Shown here piece after piece: positions 1 to 5,802 of a DNA stretch of 7,497 bases. The DNA comes from Planctomycetota bacterium (GTDB lineage: Bacteria; Planctomycetota; Phycisphaerae; Sedimentisphaerales; SM23-30), in assembly GCA_022705365.1 (NCBI GenBank), contig JAKJEP010000149.1, positions 422 through 7,918 on the forward strand. The letters run 5' to 3'. Every line of letters begins with the position of its first letter. Position 1 is the first letter of the stretch. The position numbers were made by a program, and so were the translations under genes. The notes under the pieces are model-generated. The model had not been told where the DNA came from and searched no databases. It saw only the letters and a program-made list of their open reading frames with translations.

Positions 1-844
1 CAGCCGTAACCTCCAGGTTCCACTGAAAATCCTCCATCACCATATGCATATTCATCAGCCCGCCGCCCGCCGGCGAATTTATGGTGGCGTCCATCTCCAT
101 CAGCACCGGCCAGCCGCGCTGGACATCGGCCCAAATCTCCACCGACACCTCTTGGAACATACCCATACCATATTTCGGATCGGTGGTCCGGATGCCTTCA
201 CACTCCACACCGTTGATTTCCGTACGGCCCAGTTCGGCATATTCGCAGTTCATCATCTGGCTGAACATATAACGCGGGTCGTTGTTCTGCTGCTGCATCT
301 TGGCCAGTAGATCCTCGCTGAACTGCATCCGCATGATTTTTTTGGCTTCCGGCAGAAGCATCATAATGCCTTTTTCCGCCGCCGAGAAATACGTTTGCTG
401 TGCGATTTTGCCATCGGCATACATTTCCCCTTTCATGCCGAATTCCGGCGAGATCAGAAAATGGCCTTCCATTTTCGGCATCCCGGCCACAGCATCGCCT
501 TCCATTTGGATTAACATGCGGTAGCTGAAAGCCCCCGCCTGCTCCACCCGGGCGGCTACTTCCGCCCAGGCCAGTTTGGCCCCGTCCCCCATCCAGAAAA
601 AGCCGGCCACGGCGGCGATCATCACGATGGCCGCGATTGCAAATTTTATCAGATTGCTTTTCATCACTTTTCTCCACAGATTGTCCGGATGCGTCTGCAG
701 CCGGGCGATCTCTTCCAGAATCCGCTGCCGGGTGCGTTCCATATCCCGGCCCACTTGTTCCGGATTCGAATCGATCCGGGCCAGTGCCTCCAGACATTTG
801 GTAATTTTTTCTTCGTTCATTTCGGACATACCATCACCCATCAT
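1..844 (-). CDS. ECF-associated single-pass membrane protein, LolA/RseB-like outer domain (partial, C-terminus beyond window)
   Basis: The frame is open from 844 to the left edge (281 residues, no stop), so the C-terminus is missing. Residues 1-65 are charged and probably cytoplasmic. Residues 66-84 (IKFAIAAIVMIAAVAGFFW) form one membrane helix. An 'LAWAEV' stretch at 91-96 then leads into a Met-rich domain resembling LolA/RseB-type lipid- or lipoprotein-binding folds. The first ATG (844) overlaps the TAA of the sigma gene as TAATG. No Shine-Dalgarno is visible, so translation is probably coupled to the sigma gene. ATGs at 841, 829 and 820 are alternatives. Proteins of this plan recur after ECF sigma genes in Phycisphaerae (from memory). 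By inference the short N-terminus could hold the sigma factor and the outer domain could sense envelope state; no zinc-binding anti-sigma HxxxCxxC motif is seen. The gene is real with high confidence; the function is uncertain. Confidence 0.8.
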   Translation of the reverse strand, partial: MMGDGMSEMNEEKITKCLEALARIDSNPEQVGRDMERTRQRILEEIARLQTHPDNLWRKVMKSNLIKFAIAAIVMIAAVAGFFWMGDGAKLAWAEVAARVEQAGAFSYRMLIQMEGDAVAGMPKMEGHFLISPEFGMKGEMYADGKIAQQTYFSAAEKGIMMLLPEAKKIMRMQFSEDLLAKMQQQNNDPRYMFSQMMNCEYAELGRTEINGVECEGIRTTDPKYGMGMFQEVSVEIWADVQRGWPVLMEMDATINSPAGGGLMNMHMVMEDFQWNLEVTA

Positions 845-1356
845 TAAGGGGACACTTTTACATCAGAGGCCGTCAGGACCCGCAGCCGGGCCAGCGCCTT
901 GGAACAAATCGCGCGGAGATGCTGCGGTTTCTTGCCCAGCCGGGCGGCCATTTCCTCGTAGGGTTCCTGCTCGAGGTACCGCCGCACCAGCACTTCGCGG
1001 GCCACCGGCGGCAGTTTCGCCAGGGCTTCCAGCACCTGATCCATTTCTTCGGCCCGGACCATGTGATCCAGGGCGACCGGCTGGTTCTCAGCAGGCATAT
1101 ACTCTTCTTCCAGGGGAATAAACGCCTTCTTGCGGTTTCTGCGCCATTCGAAGGCCAGGTTCACCGCCGACCGCCAGGCGTATGCCATCGGATCTTTCGC
1201 CGTCTCTAAACCCCTGGAATTACAGAGCCTTACAAACAGTTCCTGGAACAGGTCGCTGGTGGCCTGCTCCGACCCGCTCAGCCGGGTGAGCAGGCGGTGC
1301 AGCCGTTGGCCGGCTGAATCCAGCAGTTCCAAAACCTTTTGTCCGCGGTCTTCCAA
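844..1356 (-). CDS. ECF-family RNA polymerase sigma factor
   Basis: A two-domain sigma-70 family protein of about 170 residues, the usual ECF length. Counting from the upstream TTG at 1362, region 2 covers about residues 15-80. It includes the core-binding helix 'DLFQELFVRL' and the basic 'AWRSAVNLAFEWRRNRKK' segment that would contact the -10 element. A Glu-rich linker follows. Region 4 covers about 105-162, with 'LPPVAREVLVRRYLEQEPYEEMAARLGKKPQHLRAICSKALARLR' shortened here to its landmarks: LPPVAREV, then a helix-turn-helix ending SKALARLR. There is no ATG start. I choose the TTG at 1356 because GAGGA lies six bases upstream. The TTG at 1362 is almost against the same GAGGA, and an in-frame TGA lies further upstream. 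The stop overlaps the membrane-protein gene by one base, suggesting a sigma/regulator pair. Target promoters are unknown. Confidence 0.88.
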   Translation of the reverse strand: MEDRGQKVLELLDSAGQRLHRLLTRLSGSEQATSDLFQELFVRLCNSRGLETAKDPMAYAWRSAVNLAFEWRRNRKKAFIPLEEEYMPAENQPVALDHMVRAEEMDQVLEALAKLPPVAREVLVRRYLEQEPYEEMAARLGKKPQHLRAICSKALARLRVLTASDVKVSP

Positions 1357-1406
1357 AACCAATCCTCGCAGGTACCATCGCGATTCGAGCTTCCCTGGGC
1401 CTCATC

Positions 1407-1412
1407 ATTATA
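1407..1412 (-). promoter_or_regulatory. Candidate -10 element for the ECF sigma operon
   Basis: The minus strand reads TATAAT at 1412-1407, a perfect sigma-70 -10 hexamer about 50 bases before the TTG start of the sigma gene. The best -35 at 17-base spacing is TGCGCA (3 of 6 matches), so the promoter is only half convincing. No clear ECF-type GGAAC/GTC pair was seen, so autoregulation is not supported. Confidence 0.4.
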
Positions 1413-1489
1413 GACGAAATCCCTACCTCTGCGCACCTGAAAAACCGGCCGCGGCAAGAAAAAAGGGGAAGAAATTACCGCCGGCAACG

Positions 1490-1518
1490 TTGACAGACCC
1501 GGCAAACCAGGGAATAAT
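1490..1518 (+). promoter_or_regulatory. Sigma-70 promoter of the nitroreductase gene
   Basis: TTGACA (1490-1495), a 17-base spacer and AATAAT (1513-1518) give a perfect -35 and a 5-of-6 -10 at ideal spacing. Transcription would start near 1525, leaving a leader of about 25 bases. That leader contains the AAAGGA ribosome-binding site six bases before the ATG at 1550. The region 1363-1549 also serves the divergent sigma operon. Confidence 0.75.
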
Positions 1519-1549
1519 CATCACTGGAACAAAACAGAAAGGAATAACC

Positions 1550-2086
1550 ATGGAAGTTTACCAAGCCATCCAAAATCGCCGCAGCGTCCGTGCCTACAAT
1601 CCCAGACCCATTCCCGAGGCGACGCTGCACAAGGTTCTCGAAGCCTTGCGTTTGGCCCCCTCCGCCTGCAATTTCCAGCCCTGGCGGTTCCTTCTGGTGC
1701 AGGACCCCCAGCTCCGTCAGAAGGTGGCGGCCGCCTCCTGCAATCAGGCCTGGATGGCGGAGGCCCCGGTGATCGTCGTGGCCTGCGGCACTCCCGCCAA
1801 AGCCTACAAAAAGATGGGCGGCTACGGCAGCAGTATCGATATCGATCTGGCGATTGCCCTGGACCATCTGAGCCTGGCCGCCGTGGCCGAAGGGCTGGGA
1901 ACCTGCTGGATTGGAGCCTTCGATGAAACCGCCGTCAAGACGCTTCTGCAGATTCCGGCGGAAGCCAAGGTGGTGGCCATGATGCCGCTGGGCTATCCCC
2001 GCTCCGATGACCTGAACCACCCGGTCAAACCCGGCGCCCGGAAAAAGGCGGACGAAATCTTCAAAATCAACCAGTATCAGGGGTAA
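1550..2086 (+). CDS. Nitroreductase-family FMN-dependent oxidoreductase
   Basis: A 178-residue protein, at the small end of the NADH oxidase/nitroreductase family. These enzymes are FMN-binding homodimers that move electrons from NAD(P)H to nitro compounds, quinones or similar acceptors. Visible family signatures are 'RRSVRAY' at 10-16 (FMN phosphate contacts), 'PSACNFQPW' at 37-45 (the S-x-x-N-x-QPW flavin motif) and 'GLGTCWIGAF' at 115-124, followed by 'MMPLGYPR' at 144-151. The ATG at 1550 has an AAAGGA six bases upstream and its own promoter, so it is preferred although the frame stays open upstream. The gene is monocistronic, divergent from the sigma operon and convergent with the TRAP operon. 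No Fe-S cluster motif is present. The substrate cannot be told from sequence. Confidence 0.93.
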   Translation: MEVYQAIQNRRSVRAYNPRPIPEATLHKVLEALRLAPSACNFQPWRFLLVQDPQLRQKVAAASCNQAWMAEAPVIVVACGTPAKAYKKMGGYGSSIDIDLAIALDHLSLAAVAEGLGTCWIGAFDETAVKTLLQIPAEAKVVAMMPLGYPRSDDLNHPVKPGARKKADEIFKINQYQG

Positions 2087-2089
2087 CAG

Positions 2090-2117
2090 AAAAAATTAGA
2101 AACCACCCTTATGGGTG
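2090..2117 (-). terminator. Probable intrinsic terminator of the TRAP/uspA operon
   Basis: On the minus strand CACCC (2117-2113) pairs with GGGTG (2108-2104) across an ATAA loop, followed by TTTCTAATTTTTT (2102-2090). The uspA stop codon TAA lies in the loop. The stem is only five base pairs, so termination may be weak. On the plus strand no T-tract follows, so it should not end nitroreductase transcripts well. Confidence 0.45.
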
Positions 2118-2591
2118 TCTATTCTGGAAGTCCAGGGGGACAATGAGCACCGCGGAACGGGCGCGGCGGGCGATTTTTTCGGTAACACGGCCAAAGAGGG
2201 CTTTTTCGAGAGAGGAACGGCCCTGGCGGCCCAGGACAATCAGATCGGCATTTTTTTCTTCCGCGAAGGCAAGGATTTCCTTGTAGTCCTTGCCGACCCG
2301 TACCTCGAATTGAAAATGGACGCCCGGCGGGACGCGCGGCCGATAGGATTCCTCGATTTTACGGTCGATGTCAGCTTTGGCCTTCTGGTCCACATCATCG
2401 ACTTCGTAGATGTAGGTCTTCCAGAACTGGGCATCGGTTTCGGGAATCACGTGCAGCAGATAAAGGCTGCAGCCGGGGCGGCGGACAGCGGCGTCGAGAG
2501 CAAAATCAAAGGCGAAATCGGCGTTCTCCGAAAAATCAGTACAAAAGAGAATGGTTTGGTAAGGACTGATGGGTAAGGAACCGGTATCCAT
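2109..2591 (-). CDS. Universal stress protein (UspA family, ATP-binding type), TRAP-associated
   Basis: A 160-residue single-domain Usp fold, starting with 'YQTILFCTDFSENAD' at 11-25; the Asp at 19 is the usual adenine-side residue. The nucleotide-binding signature G-x2-G-x9-G is present as G121, G124 and G134 ('GRQGRSSLEKALFGRV'), and the last strand 'SAVLIVP' closes the fold. This marks the ATP-binding subclass. It is the last gene of the TRAP operon, 42 bases after dctM, with its own AAGGA nine bases before the ATG. The same order occurs in Halomonas elongata teaABCD, where the Usp protein TeaD binds ATP and down-regulates the TRAP transporter (established). A similar regulatory role here is an inference. 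There is an insert of charged residues at about 55-85 before the second half of the fold. Confidence 0.9.
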   Translation of the reverse strand: MDTGSLPISPYQTILFCTDFSENADFAFDFALDAAVRRPGCSLYLLHVIPETDAQFWKTYIYEVDDVDQKAKADIDRKIEESYRPRVPPGVHFQFEVRVGKDYKEILAFAEEKNADLIVLGRQGRSSLEKALFGRVTEKIARRARSAVLIVPLDFQNRHP

Positions 2592-2633
2592 TGTCGTTTT
2601 TCCTTCTTTTGATTTGTCCGGCCGGGCCGGCGG

Positions 2634-3938
2634 CTAATAGCGGACCAGGTCGGGTAAAAAGGTACAGATTTTCGGAAAGGCGATACAGAGCGCGGTGGCA
2701 ATAACCAGAGCCAGGACGAAAGGCATACAGCCTTTGAAGACTTTCTGCAGGGGGACATCACGCTCGATCCCGCCGACGACATAGGCACAAACACCGACCG
2801 GCGGAGTGATCGTGCCGATCTGGGTAACCAAAACGATAATGACGCCGAACCAGATGGGATTGCAGTCTAAATCCAGCATGACGGGATAGAAAATCGGGAT
2901 GGTCAGCAGAATCAGCGCCAGGGCATCCACAAAACAGCCGGCGATCACGTAAAACAGGACCATAAAGCTGATAATCATCCAGGCAGGCAAAGGCAGGCTG
3001 CCCAGCCAGGTGGCCAGCTCAAAGGGAATGCGGGTAATGGCCAGGAAATGGCCGAAGATGACCGCACCGGCGACGATGATCATGACCATCAGGCTGGTGC
3101 GCATGGTCTCCATGAGGGAACGGCGGAGCATTTTAAGGGAGAATTTTTTGCGGAAGAAGGCTATGACAAGGCTGCCGCCGGCGCCAACCGCAGCCGCTTC
3201 CGTGGGCGTGAAAAGTCCGCCAAACATGCCGCCGATGACCAGGGCAAAGAGAATCAGGGTTTCAGTGATGCCCAGCAGGGATCCGAATTTATGGCTCCAG
3301 GTGGAGGAGGGAGCCGCCGGACCCAGGTGAGGACGGCGTTTGCACTGGAAGTAAATCACCCCGACAAACAGGGCGGCGGTTAGAAGACCGGGCAGGATGC
3401 CGGAGATAAAGAGTTTGCCGATGGACTGTTCGGTCATGATGCCATAGACGATGAAAACGACGCTGGGCGGAATCATCATGCCGAGCGTGCCTCCGGAGGC
3501 CACCGTGCCGCAGGCCAGCTCCATGTCATAGCGATAGCGTTTCATTTCGGGCAGGGCCACCATGGCCATGGTGGCGGCGGTAGCCGGACCCGAACCGCAG
3601 ATAGCCCCAAAAGCAGCACAAGCCCCGACGGTGGCCATCGCCAGACCGCCGGGCAGCGGTCCCAGCCAGTGATAGGCGGTGTCAAAAAGACGGCGGCTGA
3701 TCCCGGAATGGAAGGACACTTGGCCCATGAGGACAAAGAGCGGGATAACAGTCAGGCTGTAGGAGGAGAAGGTTTCGTAGAGATCGGCGGTAATCATATG
3801 GACGGCGGCGGGCAGGGAGACAATCCAGGCGAAGCCGACAAAGCCGACAATAGCCATCGCAAAAGCAACCGGCATGCTGCTGAGCAAAAGTATAACCAGC
3901 AGCAGGCATCCCAGCAGTCCTATTTCCACGGGTGTCAT
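2634..3938 (-). CDS. dctM: TRAP transporter large permease subunit (DctM)
   Basis: A 434-residue polytopic inner-membrane protein, the usual DctM length. It is the sodium-driven translocating subunit of a tripartite ATP-independent periplasmic transporter. Family landmarks are 'SMPVAFAMAIVGFVGF' at 21-36, 'GSGPATAATMAMVALPEMKR' at 115-134, 'GTLGMMIPPSVVFIVYG' at 150-166, 'FTPTEAAAVGAGG' at 243-255 and 'QIGTITPPVGVCAYVVGG' at 373-390. About twelve hydrophobic segments are visible. The ATG overlaps the dctQ stop by four bases (ATGA), so the two membrane subunits are translationally coupled. A GGAAGGA lies about twelve bases upstream. The last residues (FLPDLVRY) match the usual end of the family. 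The gene appears intact, unlike dctP of the same operon. Confidence 0.95.
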   Translation of the reverse strand: MTPVEIGLLGCLLLVILLLSSMPVAFAMAIVGFVGFAWIVSLPAAVHMITADLYETFSSYSLTVIPLFVLMGQVSFHSGISRRLFDTAYHWLGPLPGGLAMATVGACAAFGAICGSGPATAATMAMVALPEMKRYRYDMELACGTVASGGTLGMMIPPSVVFIVYGIMTEQSIGKLFISGILPGLLTAALFVGVIYFQCKRRPHLGPAAPSSTWSHKFGSLLGITETLILFALVIGGMFGGLFTPTEAAAVGAGGSLVIAFFRKKFSLKMLRRSLMETMRTSLMVMIIVAGAVIFGHFLAITRIPFELATWLGSLPLPAWMIISFMVLFYVIAGCFVDALALILLTIPIFYPVMLDLDCNPIWFGVIIVLVTQIGTITPPVGVCAYVVGGIERDVPLQKVFKGCMPFVLALVIATALCIAFPKICTFLPDLVRY

Positions 3939-4459
3939 GGTTTGATCAGTTCCTTCCCGGGGTGAAACAGGTGATAAATTTTAATCAGACAGACCAGCCC
4001 GCAGGCAGCGGCCAGGACATAAGCTAGATAAAAATCAGGCAGTTGCAGCGTGGGAGAAACCTGGCCGCTCTGCTTGAGACTGTTGCCGTAGAGCCAGCAC
4101 CGCTCCGCCAGAAAGGCAAAGAGGGCCAGCAGGCAAAGCCGGGACAAACTGTCCACGAGAATGCGCCCGCGGCGGGAGAGCTTCTGGAAGAAATATTCGA
4201 TGGCCACGTGGCCCTTGCAGGCAGTGGTGTAGGGGAGAGAAGCCGCCATGCACAAACCGCCGGCAATTTTCACGATGTCATAGACACCGGTCATAGAGAA
4301 CTTGCCCATGCGCAGGATGACCTCAATGCAGGTTATCACCACCATCAGAAGAATGGCAAAGCCGGCAACCGCAGCCATCATGTACACGAGGAGGCGAACA
4401 ATCCGCGCATAAGCGGACCAGAAGGCTCCTTCCTGGGTGATTGGTGTGGATCCCGTCAT
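3935..4459 (-). CDS. dctQ: TRAP transporter small permease subunit (DctQ)
   Basis: A 174-residue four-helix membrane protein. Hydrophobic segments lie at about 24-46, 60-80 (weaker), 103-120 and 144-164. Family-type features are 'VITCIEVILRMG' in helix 1 and 'GHVAIEYFFQKLS' at the cytoplasmic loop. DctQ pairs with DctM to form the membrane domain. The ATG follows the dctP stop after three bases, with CAGGG about ten bases upstream, and the 3' end overlaps dctM by four bases. The N-terminal extension of about 20 residues before the first helix is ordinary. Sequence conservation in DctQ is low, so the call leans on topology and position between dctP and dctM. Confidence 0.9.
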   Translation of the reverse strand: MTGSTPITQEGAFWSAYARIVRLLVYMMAAVAGFAILLMVVITCIEVILRMGKFSMTGVYDIVKIAGGLCMAASLPYTTACKGHVAIEYFFQKLSRRGRILVDSLSRLCLLALFAFLAERCWLYGNSLKQSGQVSPTLQLPDFYLAYVLAAACGLVCLIKIYHLFHPGKELIKP

Positions 4460-4462
4460 CGC

Positions 4463-5537
4463 TTATTGTCCCTGGGGTGCGGCCAGTTTCGCCTGTACGT
4501 CTTTAAGGAATTCGTCGCCCGGCAGGGATTTTTCCTTGGCGGCTGCCACATAGGCATCCAGAATCGGCAGAACCGCGGCCTTCCAAAGCTGCTGTTGTTC
4601 GGGCACCAGGGGGATTTCCTCGCGTTTGAGTTCCCGGATAAAGGTCCGGCCTTCCTCATCGGCCACATCCCAGGCAGCTCCATGCTTGACGGACCATTCC
4701 TGGCTGGTCTCGGTGAAGATTTTCTGGATGTCGGCGGGCAACTGCTCCCATTTGGCCTTGTTCATCACGACGAACATGGCGGTGGTGTAGCCGATAACGG
4801 AGCTGTCGGTGATAACTGATGGCTTCCCCCTGCTTCCACCCCTTAAGCGTTTCGATGGGACACAGGGTGGCCTCCACAACGCCCTTCTGGAGGGCTTCAT
4901 AGGTTTCCGGCTGGGCCATCGCCACGGGGGTGCCGCCCAGCATTTCGACGATCTTGGTGGATAAGCCGGTGGCACGGACCTTGAGGCCCTTCATGTCTTC
5001 CAGCGTATGGACGGGTTTTTTAGAGGCAAGAATGCCGGGCCCGTGGGCGTGAAAATACAAAACGTGGGTATCGGCAAGTTCGGCGGGCTGGTATTTCTGG
5101 ACCATTTCATTGGCAATACGGGTGGCCGAAGCGCCGTTGGGATAGCCCAGCGGCAGATCCAGGCCTTCCAGCAGGGGGAATTTGCCGCGCGTATAGGCCA
5201 GGCAGCTCATGCCGATATCGGAAATCCCGTTGACCACCCCGTCATAACACTGCGGGGCGGGCGTCAGCGTGCCGCCGGCGAAAATATTGATTTTGACGCG
5301 GCCATCGGTCCGTTTTTCTATCTCTTTGGCCCACTCTTCGGCAGTCTTGCACTGGATGTGCGAAGGCGGGAAAAAGATGCTGTAGGATAACTCGATGGTC
5401 TTGGCCGGTGCCTTAGAGGGATCTGTGGGAGCGGGTTGACCGCCCTTCTCCGACTTTTTGCACCCCGCTACCGCCAGAGTCACACCCGCCGCAACGGCCA
5501 GCACCAACAATGTTCTAATTACCTTTGCTGTTTTCAT
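4463..5537 (-). pseudogene. dctP: TRAP transporter substrate-binding protein (DctP), frameshifted
   Basis: The gene is a DctP-type periplasmic solute receptor split over two frames. The first frame runs 5537-4656 (293 residues) and is family-like through Tyr242. The remaining 51 residues, starting 'HRQLRYRL', are unrelated. The proper continuation 'TDSSVIGYTTAMFVVMNK' lies in the next frame from 4810 to the TAA at 4463 (115 residues). Restoring two bases near 4811 (TAT-C-ACC to TAT-GTC-ACC) would give 'GEAISYVTDSS' and a 358-residue protein of normal length. The start has a strong AGGAG eight bases upstream. Residues 1-26 are a lipoprotein signal peptide with lipobox 'VAGC', so the receptor would be lipid-anchored. 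'GLKVRAT' at 185-190 carries the conserved substrate-binding Arg188. This may be a true mutation or a sequence error. Confidence 0.88.
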
Positions 5538-5588
5538 ACCAGATACTCCTGAAAAAGAAAGTTAAGATACTTGACAAGCAACCGGGGC

Positions 5589-5617
5589 AGTATAAGAAAT
5601 CCCCCGGCGGCTGTCAA
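5589..5617 (-). promoter_or_regulatory. Sigma-70 promoter of the dctPQM-uspA operon
   Basis: The minus strand reads TTGACA (5617-5612), a 17-base spacer and TATACT (5594-5589): a perfect -35 and a 5-of-6 -10 at ideal spacing. The start point would be near 5582, giving a leader of about 45 bases with AGGAG at 5550-5546, eight bases before the dctP ATG. A CTTGACAAG inverted repeat (5570-5578) sits just inside the predicted start of transcription and could be an operator. Confidence 0.8.
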
Positions 5618-5718
5618 ACGATAATTTTTTCGATAAAAGCCCGATACGCAGGGGCTTGCTAACCCGAATTGCGCTTAATTTCATTTATTAGAGGTCAGGG
5701 CGATATCGTCAATGTCAC

Positions 5719-5733
5719 GCTCCGCCCCGGAGC
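5719..5733. repeat. Short GC-rich hairpin
   Basis: GCTCCG and CGGAGC form a six-base-pair stem with a CCC loop. It lies eight bases from the large palindrome and between the paaK-like gene and the dctP promoter. No T-tract follows on either strand. It may act together with the palindrome to end or stabilise the upstream transcript. Confidence 0.6.
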
Positions 5734-5740
5734 CGAGTTG

Positions 5741-5770
5741 GACCATTTTGTTGATATCAACAAAATGGTC
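5741..5770. repeat. Perfect 30-bp palindrome
   Basis: The arm GACCATTTTGTTGAT is followed directly by its exact reverse complement, with no mismatch and no spacer; the flanking G/G pair ends the symmetry. It lies 33 bases after the stop of the paaK-like gene and about 125 bases upstream of the dctP -35. As RNA it could fold into a 13-bp stem with a four-base loop, but no T-tract follows on the minus strand, so it is not a standard intrinsic terminator. Alternatives are an operator for a dimeric regulator or a transcript-stabilising hairpin. Confidence 0.95.
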
Positions 5771-5802
5771 GGAAATATACGATTCATAGACTCAATCCTG
5801 TA

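Noticed and set aside
198..797. A 199-codon minus-strand open frame over the left-hand gene
   Set aside because: It is an alternate frame of the membrane-protein gene. Its Gly/Arg/Asp-rich product has no membrane helix, whereas the frame open to the window edge has a helix and a recognisable layout.
1475..2020. A 181-codon minus-strand open frame
   Set aside because: It is antisense to the nitroreductase gene, which carries clear FMN-binding motifs and its own promoter.
2605..2632. GC-rich inverted repeat CCGGCC/GGCCGG between dctM and uspA
   Set aside because: The one-base spacer leaves only a four-base-pair hairpin, and no T-tract follows. It could cause minor attenuation but is too weak to annotate.
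4043..4819. A 258-codon open frame on the plus strand
   Set aside because: It is antisense to dctQ and the 3' part of dctP, has no family features and has no promoter or ribosome-binding site.
4800..4830. Programmed ribosomal frameshifting in dctP
   Set aside because: No slippery heptamer or shift-prone stop context is present at the junction, and recoding is not known for this family. A simple indel explains the data.
5571..5596. Plus-strand TTGACA at 5571 with TATAAG at 5591 as a promoter
   Set aside because: The spacer is only 14 bases and no plus-strand gene follows. The hexamer is better explained as part of the CTTGACAAG symmetric site.
5751..5779. Possible plus-strand promoter TTGATA, 17 bases, AATATA within the palindrome
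   Set aside because: The -10 is poor, and the only downstream sequence is antisense to the paaK-like gene. The match follows from the AT-rich palindrome arms.
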